64,000 nt of DNA from Sordaria brevicollis. Lineage: Eukaryota > Ascomycota > Sordariomycetes > Sordariales > Sordariaceae. Each line of letters starts with the position of its first letter. The first letter of the stretch is position 1. The notes under the pieces are model-generated. The model was not told the DNA's origin and ran no database searches. It saw only the letters and a list, made by a program, of their open reading frames with translations. The stretch lies in the NCBI GenBank assembly GCA_033439795.1, contig JAUTDP010000015.1, positions 496,001 to 560,000 of the forward strand, read 5' to 3'. The position numbers were made by a program, and so were the translations under genes. This document shows positions 1 through 11,816 of the stretch, one piece after another.

Positions 1-2113
1 TTCAACTCTGCTAGGCAACCTAACCTTAACAGACTGAAAGGTTTGGTAACTTGCGCATTCACAGCCAAGGTTCGTCCAATGTATCAAAATTACCAAAAAT
101 ACGCCATAACCACCATTCACACACTCGCTATTCACGGCCTTTCCCATCCGCGCTTTCAGATTCGATATCTCCAACACTAAAGCTGCACGCCCCCCGGGGC
201 ATCTTCAGTGTTGTGTTAAACATTTGGCCACCAACACCAACACCCAACAACGCGCACAGGGCAACAAGCAGAAAGGGAACTCGAACTCGAACCCCAGACC
301 ATCACAGTGCCGTACCGTAGGCCCGTAGCTCCCTGGCAGCTCCTGGCTACACGCCCCGTCCTAGGTACCTCCCACATTCCGAGACATGCGCCATTGGTGG
401 GCGTCGTCATCGACCTGCAGCCGATCCCCCAACCAGCCGCCAAGGCCCGAAGACAGTCGCAACCTAAATTCTTTTAGTTCCACTTGCAACACTTGGCTTT
501 TTAGAGGAGAGCCAACACTCATCTGAGGCCGTCTGAACCGAACGATACAGCAGTCTGTTGGTTGCTGCTACGACTGGTAACGGGAAGGGAGAGAACAAGT
601 CACTCGAGCCTTCCATTTGGACAGCCCGGTTTGGTTTTTGAAAGACAGTGAAGCAGAACAGCAGCCAACAACTCTAAATCCGAGACCAACCAACGGTCAG
701 CCGCCGCCGCTTTCGCCTTGAGCAAATCTGACACACAGAGAGACTAGAAGAAAACAGCTACACCAGTCTCTTTTTGTTTCGCCATTCTTTTTCCTTCCCA
801 TCTGGAAATCCCACCACACATTGCCAAATCTTCCGAGTCGCCTCATTCACCCAGAAACACGCGCCACGTTTTATTTGGTGGTGACATCTGTCTCGGCCGC
901 AAAGCTAGCAACATTACACCACGACCGTTGAACACGACGACCGAGTGCCCGCCATTTGGGAAAGTTTCCGAGAGTCTTCAACAAGAGGGCTTTCCCATGA
1001 CTCGCCAGTCAAAGACAGCCGGAAAAACGGGAACATCATAGTGGAGGCCACTCGTCAACAACCTCGGAAATATCTCGACACTTTATCTTGATTTGACTTT
1101 TACATCTCCAGAGAAAATCTGTAGGTACATACCTGACTTCTTTTCCCCATGACCTCAAAAACCTCGATCCTACCCCATTACACCCCCTTCTTCACCGTAA
1201 GTCCGAGTCTTTTCCGAGGGACTATTCCCGTCAAACTACGCCCGGCATTGCTTGCTCGTTGTAGGGCAGGCAGCATGACAGCTGTACCTGTGGATTTCAC
1301 ACATCACAGCCACAACATGAGGCATGGCGGGACAGGCACCTGTATAATCCAAACAGAGCTGCCTTCACTTGGACACATGTTACTCGCAACCTGAAAGATG
1401 GTGGTCGGTGTCATGTCCTGTTCGGTCCTGCAGCAAGCGGCCCAGGTGCTACGGGGTACATTGGTCCACATTCCCTCCAGGGATGGCCTTCTGAGCTTGT
1501 CATGCGGAACCCCGTGGAGGTGGTAATGCCTTACGCCTCTTCACTTTCAAACGCTCAAGCCCACACTTTCACATTCACATTCACTGCACATGGACACACT
1601 ACTCACTGCCCTGCACATGCAACTGGATTTAAGCTTCTTTTTCCACTTGCAACGTAAAATTAAACGTCGTTGAGTGTTAACAATTCCGCCAAGAACAGGC
1701 ATCTTAGCTTACCTTGTCCCCACCCCCCGAGGGTGTCGAAACGTCTTTTTCAATTATACCACGTTACAAACCAATACGCGTAGTTAGCAGCCGCCTTTAC
1801 TCGCCGGGATATCACGCTGGGATCGATCCCCACAGCCAAGATTTCCGGTGGACCTCCCAAGTTGCCGCCCAAGACCAACAATCCCCATCTTCTATTATTC
1901 GACGCCGGGGCCTGAAATCCGCAATCCTGGCTCGACGAAACTTAATCTGTCCGATATCCGTTTGTTGCCGCGGTGGAGCTGCCTATTAGCTCATTGCTTG
2001 CTCCCCTCTTGCTTTAAATATCGACAGGCTCCCGCCCCTATCCACCCTGACCACATATTATTTCCCAGACCTAGGCAGATCACTCACTTTCGAGTTTCGA
2101 CATATCGCCCAAA
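1..2113. other. Leader/promoter region of the Pac2-like gene
   Basis: No protein-coding gene can be supported here. The short open frames (for example near 51-320, 1149-1394 and 1714-1989) have no recognisable domain and no splice logic linking them. The tract is pyrimidine- and CA-rich, as long 5' leaders of fungal regulator genes often are. I infer promoter plus 5' untranslated leader for the downstream WOPR gene. Some of the short frames could act as upstream ORFs, but nothing in the sequence proves it. Confidence 0.5.
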
Positions 2114-3906
2114 ATGTCGCGCCATCATCCGAATATGTCCATGGAAACCTACTACGGGAGCGTCCGCACAACCGCCGACGCCATCAAGCTGTTCGAGGCA
2201 TGTCGAGTAGGCACACTGCCCCGAGTACAACGCCGACTATCCGAGAAAGAGCGTCAAGCCATCCGACCGGGCTCGGTCTTTGTCTGGGACGAGAGGGAAG
2301 CCGGCATGCGGAGATGGACCGATGGAAAGTCATGGAGCGCCAGCAGAGTATCAGGAAGCTTTCTCACGTACCGGGAAATGGAGGGAAAGAGGGCAGGATT
2401 CGGAGGCAGGAGGAACGCAGGGAGGACTCCAGACTCGGCCCGCGCTAGTGACGAGGACCGGGGTTCGGACGATCACCACGAAGGCTACAGGTACAAGGCC
2501 GACGGACTCATGAAGCAGTCGTTCAGCATCACGACTTCTCATGGCCAGCACCTCCACCTCATCTCCTATTATGCCCGGGACGGCCGGGGCCCAGCCAACT
2601 TGCCCGATCCTTCGAGCGACCCGCAGCTGAGGCATGTTACCATTCCCAAGGGCATCTACCCCGAGTCCAGTGTTAGCGAGACGTCGGTTCCGGTGACGAC
2701 CAAGGGTCCTATGCAGCGACATTCGCCATACTTGCATTCAAGAAACCCTCCACCGCCGTACGCCTATGACCCGAATATTCACGGACCTCCGCCCGGCCCC
2801 GGCTATTGGGGACCCATTTCTCCGGTCGCGACACCTCCTTACAACGGTCATCCCGCTCCGTATCCTCCAGGACCGCAATATCACCATGAAATGCCGCCCC
2901 ATTATGCTCATCACCCTCACCCAGGACACTTTTCTCCTCCTCAGCACCACATGGCCGCCTTGCCTCCGCCGCCTGCCGGTAAGCCCGGCATTCAGCTTCC
3001 GCAACCGCAGCCATATCCTCCGCATCCGCATGCCGTCCAAGCTCCGTATCCGCCGTCGTTGTCGCAAGGACCTCCACCACCGGCTTATCATTACCAACCA
3101 CACCCACATCAACAACCACCGCCTCCCCATCATCCACAGTCACCTTACCACCATCAACAAGGCCCGCCTCATCCAAGCCAACAACAACATATGCCTCACC
3201 ACCAAGGCCCGCCACCACCTCACCACCATCTTCCCTCACCACAACTACCATCCGACCCTCACCACCCCGAGCAGCAGCCGCCACAACAACCCCAGCACGC
3301 CGCGCCTAGAATCGCACCCATCGACTCACCAAAGTCGCAACAACTAATGGCCGCCGCTCGCGAATCACTCAACCTCGACTCCCGTCTCGGCAGTGGTCCC
3401 CTTCCCCTCCTCAACAACCTCCTCAGCAAAACGGCAACAACACGCCCTTTTCCGGCCCTGGCCTCGTCCCCAGCCCTCCTCTCCCCGCCTTGAACGGCCT
3501 CTCATCATCATCACCCCGCCATCATCACCAGCAGGACCTGAAGCCCGTCCTATCACCACTAAACCTCCACCACCAACCTTTGGCCGCTTCCCAACACAAC
3601 GGCATCAAGCAATCAAGCAGCCCCACCCGCATGTCGGCAAGCACCAAACCTTCTATCCACGCGATTTTGCTTCCGCCGCCTAATGGTGTTGTGAATGGGA
3701 TCAAAGTCGAGTCCCCCAACGGAACGACGCCCGTTAGTACCAATGGAGTGACGAGGAGCCCGCTCGGTTCCCCGACGACGCATGGTCTGCCGTCCATCGC
3801 TGGCCAGGGACTGGCTGTGGCCGCGACGACGACAACACCGACGGCGCCGGCGGATAACAAGGCGATTGAGGCTTTGAAGGCGTTGAATAGGAATTTGTGC
3901 ACTTAG
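2114..3906 (+). CDS. pac2: WOPR-domain transcription factor, Gti1/Pac2 family (Pac2 branch), with apparent frame break
   Basis: A fungal DNA-binding regulator. In this family, which includes fission yeast Pac2 and Candida Wor1, the WOPR domain binds DNA and controls morphology and sexual or nutrient responses. The N-terminus (residues about 10-95) is a textbook WOPRa block: a YYGSVRTTADAIKLFEACR start, then PRVQRRLSEKERQAIRPGSVFVW-type sequence, RRWTDGKSWSASR and SFLTYREM. A GYRYKADGLMKQSFSITT segment (about residues 125-145) is the second half. The rest is a low-complexity Pro/His/Gln region. Frame 2 is open from 2114 but stops at 3493. The natural continuation (PPQQPPQQNGNN, then SSSSPRHHHQQ, ending ALKALNRNLCT) is in frame 1, open to the stop at 3904-3906. 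The switch falls in a C run at 3398-3401, and no convincing intron explains it. The likely causes are a one-base loss, a sequencing error or a natural polymorphism. The wording matches the Pac2 branch better than Wor1/Ryp1. The gene is convergent with the NLR-like gene. Confidence 0.88.
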
Positions 3907-4850
3907 GTGGGTGCGATCTCCTAGTTTTAAGTGCACGCACGTGGGAGATATGAGAGTTGATCAGGATGGGGAGGGAGGCGGGATTCCGGTCTCATCTTGA
4001 TCGAATCGAGGAGAAAAGAGAGAGAGATGGGGGTCCGGAGCATGATTGGCATGATTTTCTTTGCTTTCCTTCTTCACATCGATCCATCATGTGGATTGGA
4101 TCAAATGGGTTTTTCATTTTTACAAGTCTGCGCATTGTTATGATCAAAAGCATGATCAAATCAATCATCAAAAGGGTTTCATCCAGGGTTTTACAAGGGG
4201 CAAAGGGGTCAAAGGGCACTGGCAAATGGGAATAAGGCGTTTTAAGGGCAATAGCATTTACACAGCTTTGCACAGGATAATGGAGTTTTATGGTCTGTTT
4301 TTTCTCATATGGATTCTTTTATTAGTTTAGCTACACTATGCTTGGTCATAGGAGAGGCCAAAAAAAGGGCCTCAAAAGATCGGGAAAAGACGAAGCCACG
4401 AGATAGGTTGGGTGATGGAGATACCAAGTTCACTTTCTATTCATGCATGCATAACAAAATAGTATAGCGGCAAGAAATGGCAATGGAAGAGTGTAGTCCG
4501 TCATCAAAGATCAAAAGCTCATAATATTCACCTTGTCGACGTTTACTTTTCATGATTTGTTGGTGCCTTTAACGCTCTTGTCGAGTAATCACTAGTGCAA
4601 TTGTTAGTGCGCAGAGCGAAGAGAAAAACACTACGATTGATCACTATCGACGCCGTCAAATGCCACGAGAGTAAGAAAGTAAAATATGTATTACATCATT
4701 ATAAACATAAACTGAACAACCTATATAACAGTCAACTTTCATCCCATAGTCCCTCCCAAATGCATTCCCTATAATAAAAGCAAATAAAAAGCAATAACCC
4801 CAACGCCCCCCAACCCCTATAAACATAAAGAAACCGACAAAACACCCTCC
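3907..4850. other. Convergent intergenic region
   Basis: This lies between the stop codons of the Pac2-like gene (+) and the NLR-like gene (-). I see no gene. The left half (3957-4330) has short chance frames, and the right half (4680-4850) is A/T-rich and fits the 3' untranslated region and polyadenylation zone of the minus-strand gene. Overlapping 3' ends are possible. Confidence 0.5.
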
Positions 4851-7800
4851 CTACTGCCGCGAGGGCCTCCAAGGACCCAGAATAGGCCCAGGACTACTCC
4901 CGCTTCTAGCTCTAGTCCTGCCCGTGGTCCCGGTCCTGGTCCTTCCGGCCAAGCCTATACCCAAGCCAGTGGCCGGGCGGGAAGGAGGCGTGGGCGGCGT
5001 TGGCATAGGCGTCATGGCAGGGACAGGAGGCATCCCGGGCCCTTCAAAAGGCATTTCCACCCCCTGGATAGGCGTGATGGGGAACTGGAAAATGGTTCCG
5101 TCGTCGAGGAGGATGCCTGCCCCAGCCATGCCCATGCCTCCGCCCGTCCCGGCCATGCCTCCCGTCCCCGTCCCAACGGCAGGGGCAGACCCTCTGCGCG
5201 GCTCCGGGCCAGGGCCAGCAGCAGGCGAAACGGAAAGAGCCGGCGAGCTGGCGGCGGATTGCTCCGACCGCCCCCCACCAACAACCTTCTTCACCCTCTC
5301 CTTCGTCCTCCTTCTCGTCAACCCCACCCCCCTACCAATATTCCGCCAGTGGATAGCAGACGCAGGGTTATGTGGACGGGGAGGTGAAGTTGATGAAGAT
5401 GGCGCTTTCATCCCTGGGCTGGCGGTGGTGGGACCGGCGGAGGCGGAGGTACTGGTTGAGGTAGAGGTTGAGGTTGAGGGTCGCTTTTGGTGAGCATGGC
5501 CGCCGGCGGTGGGTGATTGGTAACTATGATGGGCAGCAGCAGTATACCGCGAGTAACTCGTGTCAACATCCGGGAACGCGCTTTCCGTTCTGGGGGAGGG
5601 TTCCGTTTCTGTGTAGGAGGGTGCCGCTGGTTGGTACTGCTGCTGCTGTTGAGCCTGCTTCATTGGAGGTACAAGTCGACCGGCGCCAGATCCAGGAGGA
5701 GCGTTTATGTTGATGGACATTAGTGATGAAGGCATCTGGAGTTGCATAGGCGACATGGAAGGTTTCATGTTGTTACCGCCAAGGTTGACGTTGAGTCCGC
5801 CGGAAATCGAGGGGTTGCTGCTGTTGTTGAAGCTGATTCCCAAGGGGGAACTGCCAGCGATGACAGGTTTGGCGATCGGTCTGGGCTTTGATACCGGCAT
5901 TCCAGTGCCGGGCATTGGCACAGAAGATGAATACCCATCGACACTCTGCACTGACAACGACAACGGACTCGGACTGTGGTTACTTGCTCCTCCAGAAGAT
6001 TGTCCCATTCCTGACGCGGATGACTGATGGGATGGATCTCTTGACATGGGTTGGGAAGTATACCCTGTGGGTACTTGTTGATTCGGGACCATCAGCGGCA
6101 GTGGGCCGGGCCGGGTTTGAGCCGCAACCGTGGGATTGTATGAAACAGGCCGAGACGGTCGATTAGGTCCTTGTTGACCAAAGGTACTGTATCGCGGAAA
6201 ACGATCCCATTGAGGCAGCGGACCAGCCGGTTGCGAAGACGAGAGGTAATCATTCTCTTGATCCCAACCAACCTGACTAGGCGGCTCCGAGAATCCATGG
6301 GCTCCCCTAGTCTTGCGAGGTGGCAGCGGTTCATCAAGATCAGCAGTAGCAGCAAACGAAGGAGGTGGGAAGGGTGATGAGGTATGGTTTGCCGGACTGG
6401 AGCGAGACGTGCGACTTCCTCTGAAAATGGGGCCAGGAACGATCTGGAGCTCGTCCTCTTGCGGTGCCGATTGAGAAAGGTGCATCTGGCCCTGTGGGAT
6501 ACTCGGTGATGATGATCCAACTATCGCTGGTACACTCTGTACGCTTGAGCCAAAGCCCTGTCTCAATCGTTGCAGCCATCCACTCGGGGAGAGAAGACCG
6601 CTTGATGATGGCGTAGGAGGAGAGAGATCGCTTGTAGAGGACAAGGCCCCGGCACTTGTCTTCCTTGGAGGCAGAGGCAGTGTCAAGCTATCACCCAGTC
6701 CTCCTCCCTCGTTGAGAGACTGAGCCTGGGCCTGGGCTTGGGCTTGAGCAGCAACGGCCTGCATACCAGCCGCCTTCTGCCGGATCTTGTTGAGCTCCAG
6801 TTGAGCTTCGCTCTGTGTCTGCGAGGTCACCATTCTCTGTCGATGAGGCGGCCAGACTGACACCACACCTGTGGCACTTGTTACAGGCTTCCCAGCTAGT
6901 GATCCAACAGCCACATCCAGCGTGATACCGACTCTCGCACCACCAACAGTCCTGACATCTCTCCAGGCTCCGGCGTGGTCACGGTACTGAGGGGCTTCCT
7001 GCTTCTTGATGACACGATGATTGGGAATGACGCCGTTCCAGTCTTCGAACTGTCCCGTCTCGAGAGCAGGCGTGGGAATCTCCAACCCGTCAAGAGCTGT
7101 ATAGACACTGGGCGTTTCCACGATGGGCGTGACATCTTCCTGGGTGACTTCGTCAAGAGGTTGATGTTGTTCATCAACAGGTTCATAATAAGTAGAAGCC
7201 GCAGCCGGGACCACGGTCTGCCCATCATCCAACACGCCCCTAATCTTGTGATCAAGTCCAGGAGTAGGCGGCATGACTCCTTCAGTCGGATACGGCGCGG
7301 TAATTTCCATGCCCATCTCCGTCCACGGGAACGGACCAGGAGCTATCTGGCCCGATAATGCCAACGTGAGGCTGGACGGCCTGTGGCGACCCGAAGAAGG
7401 TGAGTGCTGATAAGTGCTCGGCGACTCCATCGGCGTGAACCCTTCGTCGAGCTCGGCGGCCCCAAACGCACTCTCCCAGCTTCCCGGACCGACATGGCCT
7501 TCTTCTTGCTGACTTTCATGACTTGGCGCAGTGGTAGCTGTGGAATCTGTCTCGGAGACACTGCTTCCTCCTTGGCTGCCACTGTTCCTGTCAAAGACGC
7601 TCACAACCTGTACCTGTCGCTCCCAACGTCCGTTCTTCCTATTGCCATCGTCATCATCACCAGACGCAGTAATCCTGCCCATCCTCTCCAACCGACTCAA
7701 CTCCTCCACGCCCCTGCCCGCCTCTTCCACCCTCTGCTTGACCATGCCCTTCCACTTCTGCAACTTGCGTTCCGGATCCCTCTTCTCATTCGCAAACCTT

Positions 7801-10800
7801 TCAATATTCTGCAACAACTTCTGTCCATGAATTCCATACCGTCTATAATCATCCGGCACCCCCACCACCCTTCTCTTGGTATCATCACCCTGCGTCTCCA
7901 GCCTATCAAGCTGAATCCGCCTCTGCGCTTCATCAAAACTCCTACACCAGACACTCGCCGACCTCTCAATCCAGCTCACAGCCGTTTTCTCCTCGGCGAG
8001 GGTCTCGATGAAGAAGGCTTGAATCACGGAGTGAATTCTCAACAGGTCGAGCGAGTCGGACGAGTAATCGTATCGGCGGTAGTAGTTCCCCGCGGCGTCG
8101 AGCACGCGACCACTGTGACTGTGGTTGGATGCTTGTGAGCTGGCGGCGCTGGGACTGCGGGTTAGAGGGGTGACGATGCTGTCGTCGGACTCGGTGGTCC
8201 GTTCGATGAGGGCGAACTTGATGAGCACTTTGAGCGTGTTGTTGAGCGTCGTCTTCTTATGGGACGCGTCGCAGGTTTTGACGGGGGTGTCGCGGGATAG
8301 AGCTGGGAGGCCTATCTTTTGTGTTAGGATTTTGTTCGTTGCGTGATGGTTAGAGAGGAGAGCGGATTTTGAACTTGACCTGACGAAGCCACTTGCTTCG
8401 GATTTGGACACTTGCCGTCTCTTCCATGACGACTTCATGAAAGAGTTTCATTTTCGTGGCCATGTGAATCTGCTTGTGAGTATCGTTCGACACGCTTCTT
8501 CGAAATCTTCAAATTGCGATTTCCGTCTTCCCAAGCAGCCAATTTACCCTTCGCCAGGGCCTCTGCACCTCTCAGGTATTGACTACTAGGCCAAATACCC
8601 AAAATGGTGAAGCCCCATTCCTCTCTTCTTCGCTCTCCAACCCCTCCACGTCCCTCACTTGAAGGTATTTTTGACGCGCCTCTTTCCCACCTTCAAATAC
8701 TACTCTCATCATCCCAGCCACACTTTCCGTTTCGCTAACACATCTCGATATGTCAGATTCGGACCACTAGGTCTAATACGCGAAAGAAGAAGAAGAAAGA
8801 AAAGGAACGCTAAAGGGAAATAAAAACAAAAAATAGCCAGGGGCTCATCCACGTGTCGGAGTACTTCCAGCAGTGAAACTAAGCCCCTTTTCCCATCTCA
8901 ATCTCTCCGCTCTTCTACCACTTCGTTTGAGACGACAAAAGAGATGCCAAAAAAACTCACCAAAAACAACCATCTCCACCGGAACCAACTGCTCCCACCA
9001 AACCAACACGGCCACCAAATTCAACGCCGCCGTGTTCCCCCTCGCATCCAACTGCTCCCTCACCTTCTTATAAGCATGCAATCCGCCCACTTGTCTACTA
9101 GTCGGTTTACTCTGTCTCCACCCGGCCAAATACCTCGCCAACGGTTCGCGGGTAGCCTTCAAATGCTGCGCCGCTACGTGGATCATGAGCGGTAGACGGC
9201 CCATGAGGTTAACCAGCTCTAGAGCACGGAGTTGTTCTTCTTCGTTTTGCCAGCCGCCGTATTTCACCTCTTTACTGTCGGTGGAAGAGGGAAGAGGGGA
9301 GCGGTCGAGTTCAACCAAAAGTAACTGGACGGCTTGTTTAGGAGTAAGCAAACCCAGCTCCATAACCTGCGGATTATCGAAGCGCGGATCCCCGGTGACG
9401 GCCCGCTCGGTGCTGGTGTAGATGATACTGGTATGTTTGGCATCGGGGATGAAATCTGACAGGCCGGGTATGTCGAATTGGATGCCGTCGAAGACCAAAA
9501 GCCAGTCGCGGCGGGTGTTGAACCATTGTTTAACAACCTGGATCATCGTCTTTGGATCTTCCCTCAGACCCTCCCAACCTACTGACATCCCTTTGCCCTT
9601 TCCTTTTCCAACCTGATCCTTCCCCTTCCCCTTACCATTCCCCGAGAGAAACCCGCCTTCAGCCTCGGCGGCAATCTCAACCCTAACAACCCGCCAATAC
9701 CCCGCCTCCACCTCCCCCCTACTTTTCGCCCTCACCCAGTAAACACCTCCCGGATAATGTTCGCGATAGCGATAGACGTACTCCCTCGCGAGATGAGTCT
9801 TGCCGCCGCCGGGGAGACACTGTATGAGCACGGCCGAAGTCCCTTCGAGTCGGCGACGACGGTCCTGGAGCATCTCGTGCAAACCGCGAAGTTCGTCTTC
9901 ACGGCCGATGAAGAAGGAGTTTGGGCGGAAGGAGTCCGGGTGGATGAAGAGAGGTTCCGGTTGCCCCTGTTGAGGAGAAGAAGGGGAGGAGGTTTGGGTT
10001 TGGGAGTGTCGGTGGGTGATGAGCTGGTTGTTAGGAGGGGGTGGGGTGAGGGGTTGTTGTTGAGGTTGGGGAGGTTGGAGGTCGGTCGTGGTGGTCTCGG
10101 TAGGGGTGGGACCGTCCTTGTCCTCGTTGTTGTTTTCGTCGATGGTAGGTTGGCCAGGGCTGATAACGCCTGGCTCCAACACCAAAGTGGGTTCGCGCGT
10201 GGACACAACAGATTGAGATCGAAACGAGGATGCCGGTCGGCGTACGAGTTCGAGGGGTCTTTGTTGACTGGCAGGACCGTGTTGAAGGAGATGCGTCTCA
10301 TTACTGTTGTAATTGTCTATAATATGCACCAACGCCAGAGAAAAATCCCAGCAAATTTAATCAGCCCGTGTTCCTTGTGATAATGTGATTACGTGAGGGG
10401 GAGTAGTATGTGATAGGAAAGGAAAATATGGAAAACGCTCTAGATGTGATGATGATGGTGCGAACCCTCCTCCTCTTTGTGCTCTTCTACTTCTATAGTT
10501 GACCAGACCCTCGGGCCTCCATTTTGCTGTCCATGTCTAGAACCAGGGGGTGTAACAGGAAGGGAAGAAAAGAGGACAGGAAGATACCGGCCGTAGCCGT
10601 AGTCATGGGCATGTTCATAGCCATGACAAGGTGAGGGTGATCTGCGGAACCTACCGATCGAGGGAAACTGCTGATGGCTGTTGTAACCCGGTGAATGTGA
10701 GCGTTGCTGTGAGTCTCTTGTTAGCACATCACAAACTGCTGCAAGGTTAGTGACGAGGAAGAACCTACATGAGCCTGCATAGCAACATGCCTCTCATAAA

Positions 10801-11816
10801 ACTCATCCGCTGTCCTCTTCTGACGCTCCTCCTCCTCGGCCTCCCAACGAATATCAATGACAGTCCTAGCCATCCCCACCCACTCAATGATAGCCGTCGA
10901 CACAGTCCTATACCCAGGCGCGTTCTGGCCATCGAACTTGCACATGCCTGAGTGTGTCGCCTCAATGCCATAGTAAATCACGCCCGTCAACTGCGGACTA
11001 GCCGAGTTCGCATCTACCACGAGTGCCCTCGTTCCTCTCAAGTCCGTGGTGTGATTCTCATGTACCATGTGTATCTTAAACCGCTGGTAGATGTCGAGAA
11101 AGTGGTTGTTGATTCCCTGGAGGGTCTCGTTGTCCTTTTTGAGTGACTTGAGCAGGATGGACTCGGTCTCGAAGAAGCGCCGCGGGATGACGGCGTCCGA
11201 CATGGCTTGGATCATGCGGCCCCATGTTGCCAGGTCTGAGCCTTGGTGCGGGGTGCCGAGGAAGATCATGGCGTACGTGGATACGAAGACGGAGCGGAGG
11301 TCTTCTTGTTGATGGGCCCGGATGTCGTTTGAGTATAGTAGTGCACGCTTCGTGACTATACCTCCCAGACTGTGCACTACCCAGATGATCGGCAGTCTTT
11401 CTGTCCCTTCACTCTTGCGGAATGATGTGAGAGAGGTGACTAGCGACTGCGCATGCTGGTGAATGAAGTTATTGCTGGGCGTGTTTGTCCCTCTTGAGTA
11501 GACATCGGCATTGTAGCCGTAGACCAGGACGTTGGCATGCTGGTTCTTCAGCTCCAGAGACGCCGGAAGCAAGTCCGTGGGCCAGAACACGTTATTGGCG
11601 GCCGTCCATGTTTTCTCTGGGTGGCCGTTGAGGCCGTGGACCAGGACGATGTCCGCAGTCGCCTGCGGGTGGGTGTAAACCGCTGTGACTTCGAAGCGCG
11701 AGATCTGCCTGTTGACACTTCCCTGTATATCACGTCAGCTTCGTGCCTTTTGGATCGTTCAAATGACACTGCTTTGACCATCACAGAATCACAAAAGAAA
11801 AAGTGATACGTACCAT
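4851..11816 (-). CDS. NLR-like protein: serine esterase (LipA/PGAP1-like) + NB-ARC + winged helix + long disordered tail
   Basis: I join five exons: 11816-11814, 11722-10769, 10706-10655, 10316-8961 and 8302-4851 (5,817 nt, 1,938 aa). Residues 20-290 are an alpha/beta-hydrolase with HGLNG (30-34), a nucleophile elbow HSLGG (Ser119), a GTPHQGSDLATW block (157-168) and a His258 candidate. After a Pro/Gln-rich linker, residues 470-800 are NB-ARC: FIGREDEL, P-loop GGGKT (506-510), Walker-B-like LLVFDG (Asp613), TSTER. A winged-helix part and a helical block around LLRIHSVIQAFFIETL follow. The last 900 or so residues are Ser/Pro/Gly/Gln-rich and look disordered, with a basic patch near the end. 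Fungal proteins of this plan are called 'LipA and NB-ARC domain' proteins; STAND NTPases of this type control cell death and non-self responses in other fungi. That role is inferred here. A TATATAAG box lies on this strand at 12228-12221. The 338- and 658-bp introns are the least certain joins. Without splicing, the locus would look like three genes. Confidence 0.82.

Noticed and set aside
8845..10332. NB-ARC segment as an independent gene starting at MVHIIDN
   Set aside because: The ATG lies just inside the intron. Acceptor TTATAG at 10317 gives a phase-1 join to the esterase exon, and the family normally has both domains in one protein.
10440..10727. Separate small minus-strand gene ending in a His run
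   Set aside because: Its first 17 codons are exon 3 of the NLR-like gene and the rest is intron. The spliced frame reads straight into the linker before NB-ARC.
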